This document shows, piece by piece, positions 48,888-58,654 of a stretch of 64,000 nucleotides of DNA (position 1 is its first letter; every line of letters begins with the position of its first letter). This DNA is from Moraxella macacae 0408225 (lineage in GTDB: Bacteria > Pseudomonadota > Gammaproteobacteria > Pseudomonadales > Moraxellaceae). The translations under genes and the position numbers were made by a program. The DNA lies in assembly GCF_000320365.1 (NCBI RefSeq), contig NZ_ANIN01000002.1, forward strand, positions 372,001 through 436,000, read 5' to 3'. The notes beneath the pieces were generated by a model. That model was not told the DNA's origin. It ran no database searches and worked only from the letters and a program-made list of their open reading frames with translations.

Positions 48888-49118
48888 ATGCCGACAGAGC
48901 AATTAAAGACAGAGCAATTAAAAACAGTGCAATTAAACGGTGAAACCCTACAAACATCGCACGACAATCTGCTGCTTTTTTTAGATGACATGGGGCAAAC
49001 CAATGGGCGTTTTGCCGTTGAGATAAATGGTGAATTAATACCAAAAAGTCAGCTTAATCTCACATCGCTACACGACAATATGGTTATCGAAGTGGTGCAA
49101 GCCGTTGGTGGTGGTTAA
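48888..49118 (+). CDS. thiS: Sulfur carrier protein ThiS
   Basis: A small ubiquitin-like protein that carries thiocarboxylate sulfur for thiazole formation in thiamine synthesis. 76 aa ending VVQAVGGG, the Gly-Gly tail that is adenylated by ThiF. VQLNGE and FAVEINGELIPKSQ match the family beta-grasp pattern. ATG has AAGGAACAACC before it. The first 16 residues repeat TEQLK because of a 15-bp duplication and are not part of the fold. thiG, its usual downstream partner, is absent; a methyltransferase gene occupies that place. Confidence 0.88.
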   Translation: MPTEQLKTEQLKTVQLNGETLQTSHDNLLLFLDDMGQTNGRFAVEINGELIPKSQLNLTSLHDNMVIEVVQAVGGG

Positions 49119-49166
49119 GTTTTACTACTTGATTGTTTAAGAAAATTTATAAAAGAAAGCAAATTT

Positions 49167-50248
49167 ATGAACCAAACCAAAAACAAAAACCTATCCGCCG
49201 CCAAAAAAGCCAAAAACGATGAATTCTACACCCAATATCACGATATTGAAAAAGAAATGAACGCGTATTTGGAATTTGATGAAAATGTATTTCGCGGTAA
49301 AACCATTTTATTGCCCTGCGATGACCCAGAATGGAGCAATTTTACGCGGTATTTTGCCCAAAGATTTCACGCTTTAGGGATTAAAAAGTTAATTAGCACC
49401 AGTTTCGCCCACGAAAGTAAAAAATTAGATGTGCCGTATCAACTCACGCTTTTTGAAGAACAAAGCCCTAAATTTGACAAAAATAAATCCACCAAAAAGG
49501 GTAAAATATTTACTTTAACCAAAGACAATAATAACGATGGCGTTATAGATTTAGACGATTTGGAATGGGAATATTTAAAGGGCGATGGTGATTTTAGAAG
49601 CGATGAAATAAAAAACTACGCGATGAAGCGGATATTATTATTACCAATCCGCCGTTTTCTTTATTTAGAGAGTTTTTAGCTTGGATTGTGGAAGCGGATA
49701 AACAATTTGCCATTATTGGAAATAAAAACGCCATTACTTATAAAGAAGTATTCCCATTAATTCAACAAAATAGAATATGGTCTGGTGCAATGCCAATGGG
49801 TGTTGATATTTTATTTCATATTCCAAAAGCAATAGAAAAAGATTTTATTAATGAAAAACAATCAGGAAGTGCATATCGCATTGTTGATAATAAAGTAATG
49901 GCAAGAGCGAGTGGAATGTGGTTTACCAATATAGAACACGGCCGTCGCCATCAGCCTTTGCAATTATTAAGCATGTCAGATAATTTACGCTTTAATAAAA
50001 AAATCCAAGGCAAAAATGCCTATCAACAATATGACAATTATAACGCCATAGAAGTGCCCGTAACGAGTGCCATTCCGAGTGATTATGACGGGGTAATGGG
50101 CGTGCCGATTAGTTTTTTGGATAAATATTGTCCGGAGCAGTTTGAGATTGTTAAATTTAGACACGGAGACGATGATAAAGATTTAGCAATTAATGGAAAA
50201 ACACCATATTTTAGAATTTTAATCCGCCATAAACAACAAAATTTATAA
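49167..50248 (+). pseudogene. EcoRI-family adenine-specific DNA methyltransferase, frameshifted at a slippery heptamer
   Basis: Two overlapping reading frames together encode one adenine-specific DNA methyltransferase of the EcoRI (M.EcoRI-like) family, about 360 aa. Frame 1 (from ATG 49167) has NDEFYTQYHDIEKEM and LLPCDDPEWSNFTRYFAQRF. The -1 frame continues from about 49616 with RDEADIIITNPPFSLFREFL, including the catalytic NPPF, then AIIGNKNAITYKEVFPLI and IEVPVTSAIPSDYDGVMGVP, and stops at 50248. The switch lies exactly at A AAA AAC (49610-49616), in register for -1 slippage. Without slippage frame 1 ends at 49679 before the catalytic motif. AGA codons and composition suggest transfer. 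No endonuclease is adjacent. It overlaps ubiB by 6 bp. Confidence 0.85.
49610..49652 (+). other. Candidate -1 frameshift site in the methyltransferase gene
   Basis: The slippery heptamer A AAA AAC (49610-49616) is in frame as ATA AAA AAC. Eleven bases downstream a possible stem GCGGAT (49628-49633) / ATCCGC (49647-49652) encloses a 13-nt loop, a weak candidate stimulator. A plain one-base loss from an A7 run explains the same sequence. Confidence 0.55.
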
Positions 50249-51907
50249 CAAAATCCGCCATAGCACAAACAACAATGCAATGATATAAAAAAGCGGTGCA
50301 AGCAAACTGCTTATTTGCCAAACAGCAAAAGTTGCTATCTGCTTGGCAATAAACAACGAACCCACAAAACCCGCCAAAGCAACCCAGTCTTGCTGGCGAC
50401 TTTTTAGCATATCGGCACGGATTTGTTGTATTTCGCGTAATTGTGAATCCTGATGTCCGCCCAAATTTGCCAAACTTTGTAAACCGTTGTCTAATAATTT
50501 TGGCAAATCATGCAAACTTAGTAAGGTTTCGGGTAATTGCTCACGCAATTGTTGCATTTTTTGTAGCGGATCAAGCTGTTGTTTCACCCACTCGGTTAAA
50601 ATCGGTTTGGCAAGCGACCAAATATCCAAATCAGGGTATAAATCTCGCCCCAACCCCTCAACATGCACCAAGGTTTTTAGCAGCAGCATTAACTGGGGCG
50701 GAATGTCCAAATGATACCGCCTTGCAATATCCAAAATAGACATCAACACGCCTGCAAAATCAATTTCATGAATCGGCTTACTGATCATCGGCGACACCGT
50801 GCGACGCATATCACGCATAAGAGCATAGCGATCCGCGTTCGGCGGTATCCACCCTGCTCGCGCAATGACATCGACAAGCCCAACAAAGTTATTATTCATC
50901 ACCGACAACAACAAGCGTGCCACCAACAATTGATCATCTTGACCAAGCTCACCCACAATAGAACAATCCAAAGCAATGTAGCGCGGATTTTTGTTTGGAG
51001 CATCAATTGGCAAGGTTTCAACAAACACATTGCCAGGGTGCATATCGGCATGAAAAAAATTATCACGAAACACTTGAGTAAAAAAAATCGTCAGCCCTTT
51101 TTTGGCAAGCTGTGCCCTATCATAACCAAGTTTATCAAAAATATCTGTCTGCGAAATTGGCACGCCCTCAATACGCTCCATAATCATCACATTTTTACTC
51201 ACCCGATACACTTCTGGCACATACATCAGGCTAGAATGCAAAAAATTATTGCGCATTTGTATGGTATTGTCCGCCTCAAGAGTCAAATCCAACTCATTTA
51301 ACATCACCTGGCGATAATCCTCCACCACATCGATGATATGAATCGCCCTAGCTGGCTCTAAACGTGCAGACAACCAACTTGCCAAATCACGCAACAACTC
51401 AAAATCCGCTAAAATCTGCTCTCGAATGTACGGACGCACCACTTTTATCACCACTTCACGCCCATCGTGCAAGCACGCGGTATGCACTTGAGCAATGGAG
51501 GCTGCCGCCAGTGGTATTTCGTCAAATCGCACAAACAATTCATCAAGCGATTGTCCAAAACCGCCGTCTTTAACCGGTTGTTCAATTTGTTGTTTGACAA
51601 GTGCAACATCAAATGGCTTAACCCGGTCTTGCAATTGCACCAATTGCTTAATAATTTCAGGTGGCACAAGATCGCGGCGCGTGGATAACAGTTGTCCTAG
51701 TTTTAAAAACAACACGCCCATTTCTTCTAACGCCAATTTTACGCCATTGGCATTTTGTTTGGCAAACCAAGCAGCCGGATGCGCGGCAATTAAACGTGCA
51801 ACCATGGCCAAATCAGGCAATTCATCATGGTTTAAATGGGTGTCAAGGCGGTATTTGGCACAAATTTGCCAAAGATCAAAAAGACGTTTGCGATGCGAAA
51901 TTAACAC
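50243..51907 (-). CDS. ubiB: Ubiquinone biosynthesis regulatory kinase-like protein UbiB
   Basis: An ABC1/ADCK-family atypical kinase/ATPase needed for ubiquinone synthesis, anchored in the inner membrane. 554 aa. The KxGQ motif is in FLKLGQLLSTRRDLVP, the Ala-rich nucleotide loop in AAASIAQVHTA, VVIKVVRP carries the ATP Lys, and FHADMHPGNVFV the metal-binding segment. Two C-terminal hydrophobic helices (FVGSLFIAKQIATFAV, LAPLFYIIALLFVLW) form the anchor. ubiE and ubiJ, normally its operon partners, are about 22 kb away here. The stop lies 6 bp inside the opposing methyltransferase gene. Upstream, GGTTGGCTCTTTAT is duplicated. Confidence 0.95.
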   Translation of the reverse strand: MLISHRKRLFDLWQICAKYRLDTHLNHDELPDLAMVARLIAAHPAAWFAKQNANGVKLALEEMGVLFLKLGQLLSTRRDLVPPEIIKQLVQLQDRVKPFDVALVKQQIEQPVKDGGFGQSLDELFVRFDEIPLAAASIAQVHTACLHDGREVVIKVVRPYIREQILADFELLRDLASWLSARLEPARAIHIIDVVEDYRQVMLNELDLTLEADNTIQMRNNFLHSSLMYVPEVYRVSKNVMIMERIEGVPISQTDIFDKLGYDRAQLAKKGLTIFFTQVFRDNFFHADMHPGNVFVETLPIDAPNKNPRYIALDCSIVGELGQDDQLLVARLLLSVMNNNFVGLVDVIARAGWIPPNADRYALMRDMRRTVSPMISKPIHEIDFAGVLMSILDIARRYHLDIPPQLMLLLKTLVHVEGLGRDLYPDLDIWSLAKPILTEWVKQQLDPLQKMQQLREQLPETLLSLHDLPKLLDNGLQSLANLGGHQDSQLREIQQIRADMLKSRQQDWVALAGFVGSLFIAKQIATFAVWQISSLLAPLFYIIALLFVLWRILL

Positions 51908-51973
51908 GGTTGGCTCTTTATGGTTGGCTCTTTATTGGGTGATTTATTTTCAGTGTGCTTGGTTTTTAGTGGT

Positions 51974-52372
51974 TTATTGATTGGTTTTAATTAAGGCTCT
52001 ATTTAAATTTCTTAAATCAACAATCTGTTCATTGAGTCTGGCAATAATCTCATCTTTATATGCCAAACTTAATTTTAGTTTTTCAATTTCGTATTGATAC
52101 AGTTTTAAGTTATCATCAACTTGAGTGTTTTGGTAAATGTGTTGACTGTCTTTATTGTTTTGGTAAAAAAATTGACTGGTATTGCTTAATAATTGGGCAA
52201 TATCCACATCAAAAATATCGGCAAATTGTTCCAATCGCTCCAAGGTCAACCGAGTTTCGCCACGTTCTATTTTGGCGTAACCTTGTGGGGTTAAGTCAAT
52301 TTTTTTGGCAACATCTTCTTGTGTCCAATGATGATTTTCTCGCAATTCACGGATTCTTTCGTAAGTTTTCAT
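51974..52372 (-). CDS. XRE-family helix-turn-helix regulator
   Basis: A 132-aa DNA-binding protein. Residues 1-60 form a Cro/C1-type HTH: MKTYERIRELRENHHWTQED, then VAKKIDLTPQGYAKIERGE and LEQFADIFDVDIAQLL. The C-terminal half is a predicted coiled coil (YEIEKLKLSLAYKDEIIARL and onward), likely for dimerisation. Such proteins often control restriction-modification or antitoxin genes; the methyltransferase is 1.7 kb away across ubiB, so a link is only a possibility. The target is unknown. It follows ubiB upstream on the same strand with a 66-bp gap. Confidence 0.9.
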   Translation of the reverse strand: MKTYERIRELRENHHWTQEDVAKKIDLTPQGYAKIERGETRLTLERLEQFADIFDVDIAQLLSNTSQFFYQNNKDSQHIYQNTQVDDNLKLYQYEIEKLKLSLAYKDEIIARLNEQIVDLRNLNRALIKTNQ

Positions 52373-52571
52373 CTTAAGCCTGGATATTGAATAAACTAAA
52401 GCTATAATTTACCATATTCACCCGATTTATTATAGTTTTTTATGACGGCTTTTATAAAACTTCGCACAATGCTAAATTTTTGGCAAACAATTTGCAAAAA
52501 AATTGGGCTAAAGCTATAACCCAATTTTAGCCAAACTTTTATTTTTATCCAAGCATTTTTTATCCAAGCAT

Positions 52572-53969
52572 TTAAGCACCAAGCAAACTTTGTCCACAAA
52601 CACGCACAATTTGCCCATTCACACCGCCTGATGCAGGACAAGCAAGCCACGCAATGGTTTCGGCAACATCTACAGGCAAACCGCCTTGACTCATAGAATT
52701 CATGCGACGCCCTGCCTCACGAATCGCAAACGGAATAACTGCAGTCATTTTTGTTTCGATAAATCCTGGAGCCACGGCGTTAATGGTTATGCCATTTTTT
52801 AAACGTGGGGCGGTAGCTTGCACAAGCCCTATCACGCCTGCTTTACTCATCGCGTAATTGGTTTGCCCCAAATTGCCTGCAATGCCACTGATCGAAGACA
52901 CACAAACAATGCGTGCATTTTGGTTAAACACTTGATTATTCAGCAAAACATCGTCAATTGCCTGCTCTGCTTTTAGATTAACATTTAACACCAAATCCCA
53001 CATTTTTTCGTCCATTTTGGCAAGGGTTTTGTCACGCGTTACCCCAGCATTGTGAATAATTGCATCTAAACCACCGCGTTTTTTGGCAACTTCAGCAATT
53101 TTTTCCCCTGCATCTGGTGCGGTGATATCAAGGGCTAAAGTTGCTCCGCCAATTTCACCTGCTATCTTTTGTAAATCGGCTTGTTGTTGTGCAACATCTA
53201 AACAAATCACAAACGCCCCATCACGAGCCAACACGCGTGCAATTGATTCACCAATACCGCGACTTGCTCCTGTTACAAGCATGGTTTTGCCTGCCAACGG
53301 TTTTTGCCAATTTACACCGACTGCCGTACCCTTGCCAACACGCACCACTTGCCCTGACACATAAGCCGAACGCGGTGATGTAAAAAATCTTAAACTACTT
53401 TCAAGATTGGCTTCACCATCTTTGTCAACGTAAATCAGTTGACTGGTAATGCCTTTTTTAAATTCTTTGCCAACCGATTTGACAAAACCCTCTAACGCAC
53501 GCTGGGCGGCCGATGCTGCGATCGTTTCGCACCGATCAGGCGGAATGCCTAGTACAATCACGCGTCCTGATTTTTCAATCGCACGAGCAATTGGGTGAAA
53601 AAACTCATACACTTGTTTTAAGCCATCGGTATCAGTTATGCCACTGGCATCAAAAATCGCCACTTTATAACGCCCATCTGCAACAGGTATTTGGGTTGTT
53701 AATGCATGTTTGGCAAAAGTCTCACTAAGTGATGATGCTGTAAAAATCTCTACATTATTGGCATTTGCACTGGCATCGATATTTGCCAAAATTTTCGCCA
53801 CACTATCGGTCAATGTTGCACCACTGCTTGCACCAAAAATCACGTTGCCTGTTATCGGTGCTTGGCTGTCTTTGTAGCGCTCCAAACGCGTAGGCATTGG
53901 CAAACCAAGGTTTTGGGCAACTTTTTTGCCAATGGGAGATTGAACAAAATTTGAGTAATTGTCTGACAT
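52572..53969 (-). CDS. fabG: High-molecular-weight 3-oxoacyl-reductase (FabG4 type)
   Basis: A 465-aa short-chain dehydrogenase of the HMwFabG group. The N-terminal half is a degenerate Rossmann domain (GNVIFGASSGATLTDSVAKI). The C-terminal half is an active SDR with MLVTGASRGIGESIARVLA, IIHNAGVTRDKTLAKM, VSSISGIAGNLGQTNYAMSK containing catalytic Ser, Tyr and Lys, and INAVAPGFIETKMT. Homologues reduce 3-oxoacyl-CoA/ACP with NADH. It is divergent from a thiolase gene, a pairing that suggests acyl-CoA turnover. Paired TTTTATCCAAGCATTT units abut its stop (52542-52573). Confidence 0.93.
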   Translation of the reverse strand: MSDNYSNFVQSPIGKKVAQNLGLPMPTRLERYKDSQAPITGNVIFGASSGATLTDSVAKILANIDASANANNVEIFTASSLSETFAKHALTTQIPVADGRYKVAIFDASGITDTDGLKQVYEFFHPIARAIEKSGRVIVLGIPPDRCETIAASAAQRALEGFVKSVGKEFKKGITSQLIYVDKDGEANLESSLRFFTSPRSAYVSGQVVRVGKGTAVGVNWQKPLAGKTMLVTGASRGIGESIARVLARDGAFVICLDVAQQQADLQKIAGEIGGATLALDITAPDAGEKIAEVAKKRGGLDAIIHNAGVTRDKTLAKMDEKMWDLVLNVNLKAEQAIDDVLLNNQVFNQNARIVCVSSISGIAGNLGQTNYAMSKAGVIGLVQATAPRLKNGITINAVAPGFIETKMTAVIPFAIREAGRRMNSMSQGGLPVDVAETIAWLACPASGGVNGQIVRVCGQSLLGA

Positions 53970-54276
53970 AAAAAATCCTTATTACGGTTTTGATTGTAAA
54001 AGTTGTTGGTTACAAATTTTTTATTATATCAAATTTTTTATTATATCAAATATTGGCTAAAAAACTGTCATTAAACTGTAAACAAAACCAAAAATTATTG
54101 ATTGTATGATTTTGTATAAAATTTTGTTATTATTTGCTTTGATTTAAATTTTTGCCAAAATTTGTGTTAAACTAACAATTTGCTAATTTTAACAAAATTC
54201 GCTTTAACAAAAGTTGTTTTAACAAAAAAAATCACAAATTTGATATTTTTGATTAATTAAATATTAAGGATAAATT
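53970..54276. other. 307-bp divergent region fabG4 / thiolase
   Basis: Very AT-rich. A perfect 17-bp pair AAATTTTTTATTATATC occurs at 54014-54030 and 54031-54047. TATAAA-like boxes occur on both strands (near 54110). No RNA or ORF was recognised. Confidence 0.4.
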
Positions 54277-55563
54277 ATGAACAATTTCCGTAAAGTCGCT
54301 ATTTTGGGTGGCAATCGCATTCCTTTTGCACGTTCAAATGGTGCGTATGCCAATGCCAGCAACTTAGACATGTTAACCGCCAGTCTAAATGGCTTGGTGG
54401 AGCGGTTTGATTTACAAGGTGAGCGTTTGGGCGAGGTGGTTGCAGGAGCGGTCATTAAGTTAAGCCGTGATATTAATTTGACGCGTGAGTGCGTGTTAAG
54501 TACGGCGTTAGATCCAAAAACCCCAGCGTATGATCTTTCACAAGCGTGTGGCACAGGTTTACAAGCAACGTTTGCTGTAGGCAATAAAATTGCACTCGGT
54601 TTGATTGAGTCTGGAATTGCAGGAGGTGTGGATACGATATCTGATGCACCTCTTGGAATCGGTGATGGTCTGCGTAAAGCCTTGTTAAAATTAAATCATG
54701 CCAAAACCAACAAACAGCGTTTGCAAGCGTTATTGTCCATTAATCCAAAAGATTTAATCGACGCCCCACAAAACGGTGAACCGCGCACGCATTTGTCTAT
54801 GGGCGAACATCAAGCCATTACTGCTTTGGAATGGGGCATTAGTCGCGAAGCCCAAGATGAATTGGCATTTAACAGTCATAAGAACTTAGCTCGTGCGTAT
54901 GATGAGGGTTTTTTTGATGATTTAATCACCCCATTTCGTGGTTTAACACGTGATAACAACTTACGCCCAGATGTTACGCTTGAAAAATTGGCAAGCCTAA
55001 AACCTGTATTTGGCAAAAAAAATGCCAATCCAACCATGACTGCAGGCAATTCAACCCCACTAACTGACGGAGCATCTTGCGTACTATTGGCAAGCGATGA
55101 CTGGGCAGCCTCTCACGGTTTAAAACCTTTGGCATATATCACGCACCAAGAAACAGCAGCGGTAGATTTTATTGGCAAAACAGGCGAAAAAGAAGGTTTG
55201 CTTATGGCACCTGCTTACGCCGTACCAAGAATATTGGCTCGTGCAGGCTTAACTTTACAAGACTTTGACTATTATGAAATTCATGAAGCCTTTGCCAGTC
55301 AAGTATTGTCTACTTTAAAAGCATGGGAAGATGAAACTTTTTGTAAAGAGCGCTTAGGACTTGACAAAGCATTGGGATCAATTGATCGCAACAAATTAAA
55401 TGTGAATGGTTCATCATTGGCAGCAGGACACCCATTTGCAGCCACAGGCGGGCGAATTTTGGCAAGCACAGCAAAATTGCTTGATCAAAAAGGCGGTGGG
55501 CGTGCGTTAATTTCTATCTGTGCTGCAGGCGGTCAAGGCGTGGTGGCAATTATAGAAAAATAG
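54277..55563 (+). CDS. fadI: Acetyl-CoA C-acyltransferase (FadI-like thiolase)
   Basis: A thiolase that either cleaves 3-ketoacyl-CoA in beta-oxidation or condenses acetyl-CoA. 428 aa. The acyl-accepting Cys is in LSQACGTGLQATF (about 91), the catalytic His in NVNGSSLAAGHPFAATGGR, and the second Cys in ISICAAGGQGV. Its length, the long loop region (about 110-160) and the opening AILGGNRIPFARSNGAYAN point to the FadI/trifunctional-beta type rather than PhaA. fadJ is not adjacent; the neighbour is the divergent fabG4. ATG follows TTAAGGATAAATT. Confidence 0.92.
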   Translation: MNNFRKVAILGGNRIPFARSNGAYANASNLDMLTASLNGLVERFDLQGERLGEVVAGAVIKLSRDINLTRECVLSTALDPKTPAYDLSQACGTGLQATFAVGNKIALGLIESGIAGGVDTISDAPLGIGDGLRKALLKLNHAKTNKQRLQALLSINPKDLIDAPQNGEPRTHLSMGEHQAITALEWGISREAQDELAFNSHKNLARAYDEGFFDDLITPFRGLTRDNNLRPDVTLEKLASLKPVFGKKNANPTMTAGNSTPLTDGASCVLLASDDWAASHGLKPLAYITHQETAAVDFIGKTGEKEGLLMAPAYAVPRILARAGLTLQDFDYYEIHEAFASQVLSTLKAWEDETFCKERLGLDKALGSIDRNKLNVNGSSLAAGHPFAATGGRILASTAKLLDQKGGGRALISICAAGGQGVVAIIEK

Positions 55564-55627
55564 TTTTTAACACGCTGGTTTTTAACACAATGTTTTTAAC
55601 AATTAATAAAATGCAACAAAATAATAA

Positions 55628-55668
55628 AATGCAACAAAACGGATAAATTTTACCTATTTTGTTGCATT
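55628..55668. terminator. Bidirectional terminator between thiolase and antiporter genes
   Basis: AATGCAACAAAA (55628-55639) and TTTTGTTGCATT (55657-55668) form a perfect 12-bp stem around a 17-nt loop between convergent genes. The left arm is also duplicated just upstream. Confidence 0.75.
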
Positions 55669-55704
55669 GTTAAACAATTGGCTTTTAAAACCAGTTTTTA
55701 ACAA

Positions 55705-57114
55705 CTAAAGCACCATAGCTGCGATCCACCCAAATATCAGCAGTGGCAAATTATAATGTAAAAAAGTTGGCACAACACTGTCATAGATGTGATTGTGTTG
55801 GTCATCGACATTTAATCCCATGGTTGGCCCAAGGGTAGAATCCGATGCAGGCGAACCGGCGTCGCCTAACGCCCCTGCCGTTGCAATGATAGATACTGTA
55901 GCAAGCGGTGAAAAACCCATACTGATACAAAGTGGCACATAAATGGTGGCAATAATTGGTACGGTAGAAAATGACGAACCAATACCCATCGTAACCACAA
56001 GCCCAATCAACAACATAGCAAACGCGGCCATGCCTTTTGAGCCTGCAAACATTTCACTACTGGCATCTACAAGTGGCTGTATCTGTCCTGTGGCATTCAT
56101 CACCTCAGCAAATCCTTGGGCGGTAATCATGATAAAGCCAATCATTGCCAAAAGTTTTATCCCATCATTAAATACACTGTCGGCTTCTGACCATTTGACC
56201 ACGCCTGTTGCCATAAACACGCCAAAACCTGTCAATGCCCCCAAAATCAAAGAATCGGTATAAAGTTTCATCACAAACGATACCACAATTGCAATTAAAG
56301 CTATCACGGTACGGTATTTGATGTTATCACTTAAACGCCCCATGTTTGAAAGTTCTGTATCGCTTGCTGTCAAGTCATCGCAATCTGTGTTAGCATTTGC
56401 AATGTGAAGATCTCGATACACACGCGGCTTACGATAACTGATAAAAATCGCCACAAGCAATCCAATGATCATACCCAAAGCAGGAATTGCCATCGCGGAC
56501 ATAACCGAAAGCCCTGTTACATTTAACCCTGCTTCACTGATATTTTTTAAAATAATTTGGTTTAAATAAATATCACCAAAACCATACGGCAAAAACATAT
56601 ACGTATTGACAAGCCCAAAAGTCATCACGCATGCCAACAATCGCCTATCGATCTGCAAACGATTAAACACAAGCAACAAAGGTGAAACAACCAGCGGAAT
56701 AAAAGCAATGTGAATCGGAATTAAATTTTGACTTGCCACACTCATCGCCAAAATACCGCTGATCAACAGCCATTTTAATTTGGCAGATTTGTTGTTTTGG
56801 TTGGCATTGATAGACAAAATCACTTTTTGTGCAAGCATTTTTGGCATGCCAGAATGTGAAATTGCCACCGCAAACGCCCCCAAAAGTGCATAAGACAAAG
56901 CTATCATAGCCCCTTCTTTTAGGCCATTTTGAAAATGCGTCAAAACTCCAGTGGTGATAACCTTGTCATCTGCCCCAACAACGTCCGTAAGTGGCAAGCC
57001 TGCAATTAAACCGCCTGTTACCGCTCCAATAATTAAACTTAGCACCACATGAATCCGCGATAAAGACAGTATGAGCATCACAATCACCGCCCATAGCACC
57101 GCATTGGTTAACAT
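55705..57114 (-). CDS. Na+/H+ antiporter family protein (NhaC/YuiF-like)
   Basis: An inner-membrane transporter with about eleven hydrophobic segments, 469 aa from ATG 57114, which has GGGGAAAA before it (an upstream TTG at 57126 is less likely). Opening IHVVLSLIIGAVTGGLIAGL, then SYALLGAFAVAISHSG, ASQNLIPIHIAFIPLVVSPL, MGIGSSFSTVPIIATIYVPL and AGALGDAGSPASDSTLGPT, matching the Na_H_antiport family. The conserved GDAGSPASD stretch probably lines the ion path. It likely exchanges Na+ for H+, but related proteins carry amino acids or organic acids, so the substrate is uncertain. Confidence 0.85.
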   Translation of the reverse strand: MLTNAVLWAVIVMLILSLSRIHVVLSLIIGAVTGGLIAGLPLTDVVGADDKVITTGVLTHFQNGLKEGAMIALSYALLGAFAVAISHSGMPKMLAQKVILSINANQNNKSAKLKWLLISGILAMSVASQNLIPIHIAFIPLVVSPLLLVFNRLQIDRRLLACVMTFGLVNTYMFLPYGFGDIYLNQIILKNISEAGLNVTGLSVMSAMAIPALGMIIGLLVAIFISYRKPRVYRDLHIANANTDCDDLTASDTELSNMGRLSDNIKYRTVIALIAIVVSFVMKLYTDSLILGALTGFGVFMATGVVKWSEADSVFNDGIKLLAMIGFIMITAQGFAEVMNATGQIQPLVDASSEMFAGSKGMAAFAMLLIGLVVTMGIGSSFSTVPIIATIYVPLCISMGFSPLATVSIIATAGALGDAGSPASDSTLGPTMGLNVDDQHNHIYDSVVPTFLHYNLPLLIFGWIAAMVL

Positions 57115-57166
57115 AATTTTCCCCAAAATTCATTTATTTTAAAAACCCACAAAATTAAAAATCCAC

Positions 57167-57199
57167 AAAAAAAGAACGCAAAATTTACGTTCTTTTTTT
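57167..57199 (-). terminator. Terminator of purA
   Basis: AAAAAAAGAACG (57167-57178) pairs with CGTTCTTTTTTT (57188-57199) around a 9-nt loop. Read on the minus strand it ends in a T7 run, 14 bp after the purA stop. Confidence 0.8.
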
Positions 57200-57212
57200 A
57201 TCAAGCCAAAAA

Positions 57213-58532
<1,320 letters not shown>

Positions 58533-58600
58533 TTAACAAAGTTTTTAATAAAGTTTTAACAAAATTTTTAATAAAGTTTTAAAAATACCTTGACAAAATG

Positions 58601-58638
58601 TTTTCACAACACGCTTTGATTTTCACAACACACTTTGA
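58601..58638 (-). repeat. 19-bp tandem duplication between hisZ and purA
   Basis: TTTTCACAACACGCTTTGA (58601-58619) and TTTTCACAACACACTTTGA (58620-58638) differ by one base. Further to the left (58541-58582) AAAGTTTTTAATAAAGTTTT-like sequence is also doubled, so most of this spacer is duplicated sequence. Confidence 0.9.
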
Positions 58639-58654
58639 AAAACCAACATGCTTT

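Noticed and set aside
49680-50248. Second methyltransferase half as an independent gene starting at 49688
   Set aside because: Its catalytic NPPF motif lies upstream of that codon in the same frame, so a start at 49688 would give a truncated domain; it is better read as the continuation of the gene from 49167.
50711-51301. 196-codon plus-strand open frame opposite ubiB
   Set aside because: Antisense shadow of ubiB; composition rich in His/Asn/Thr as expected for a complement frame.
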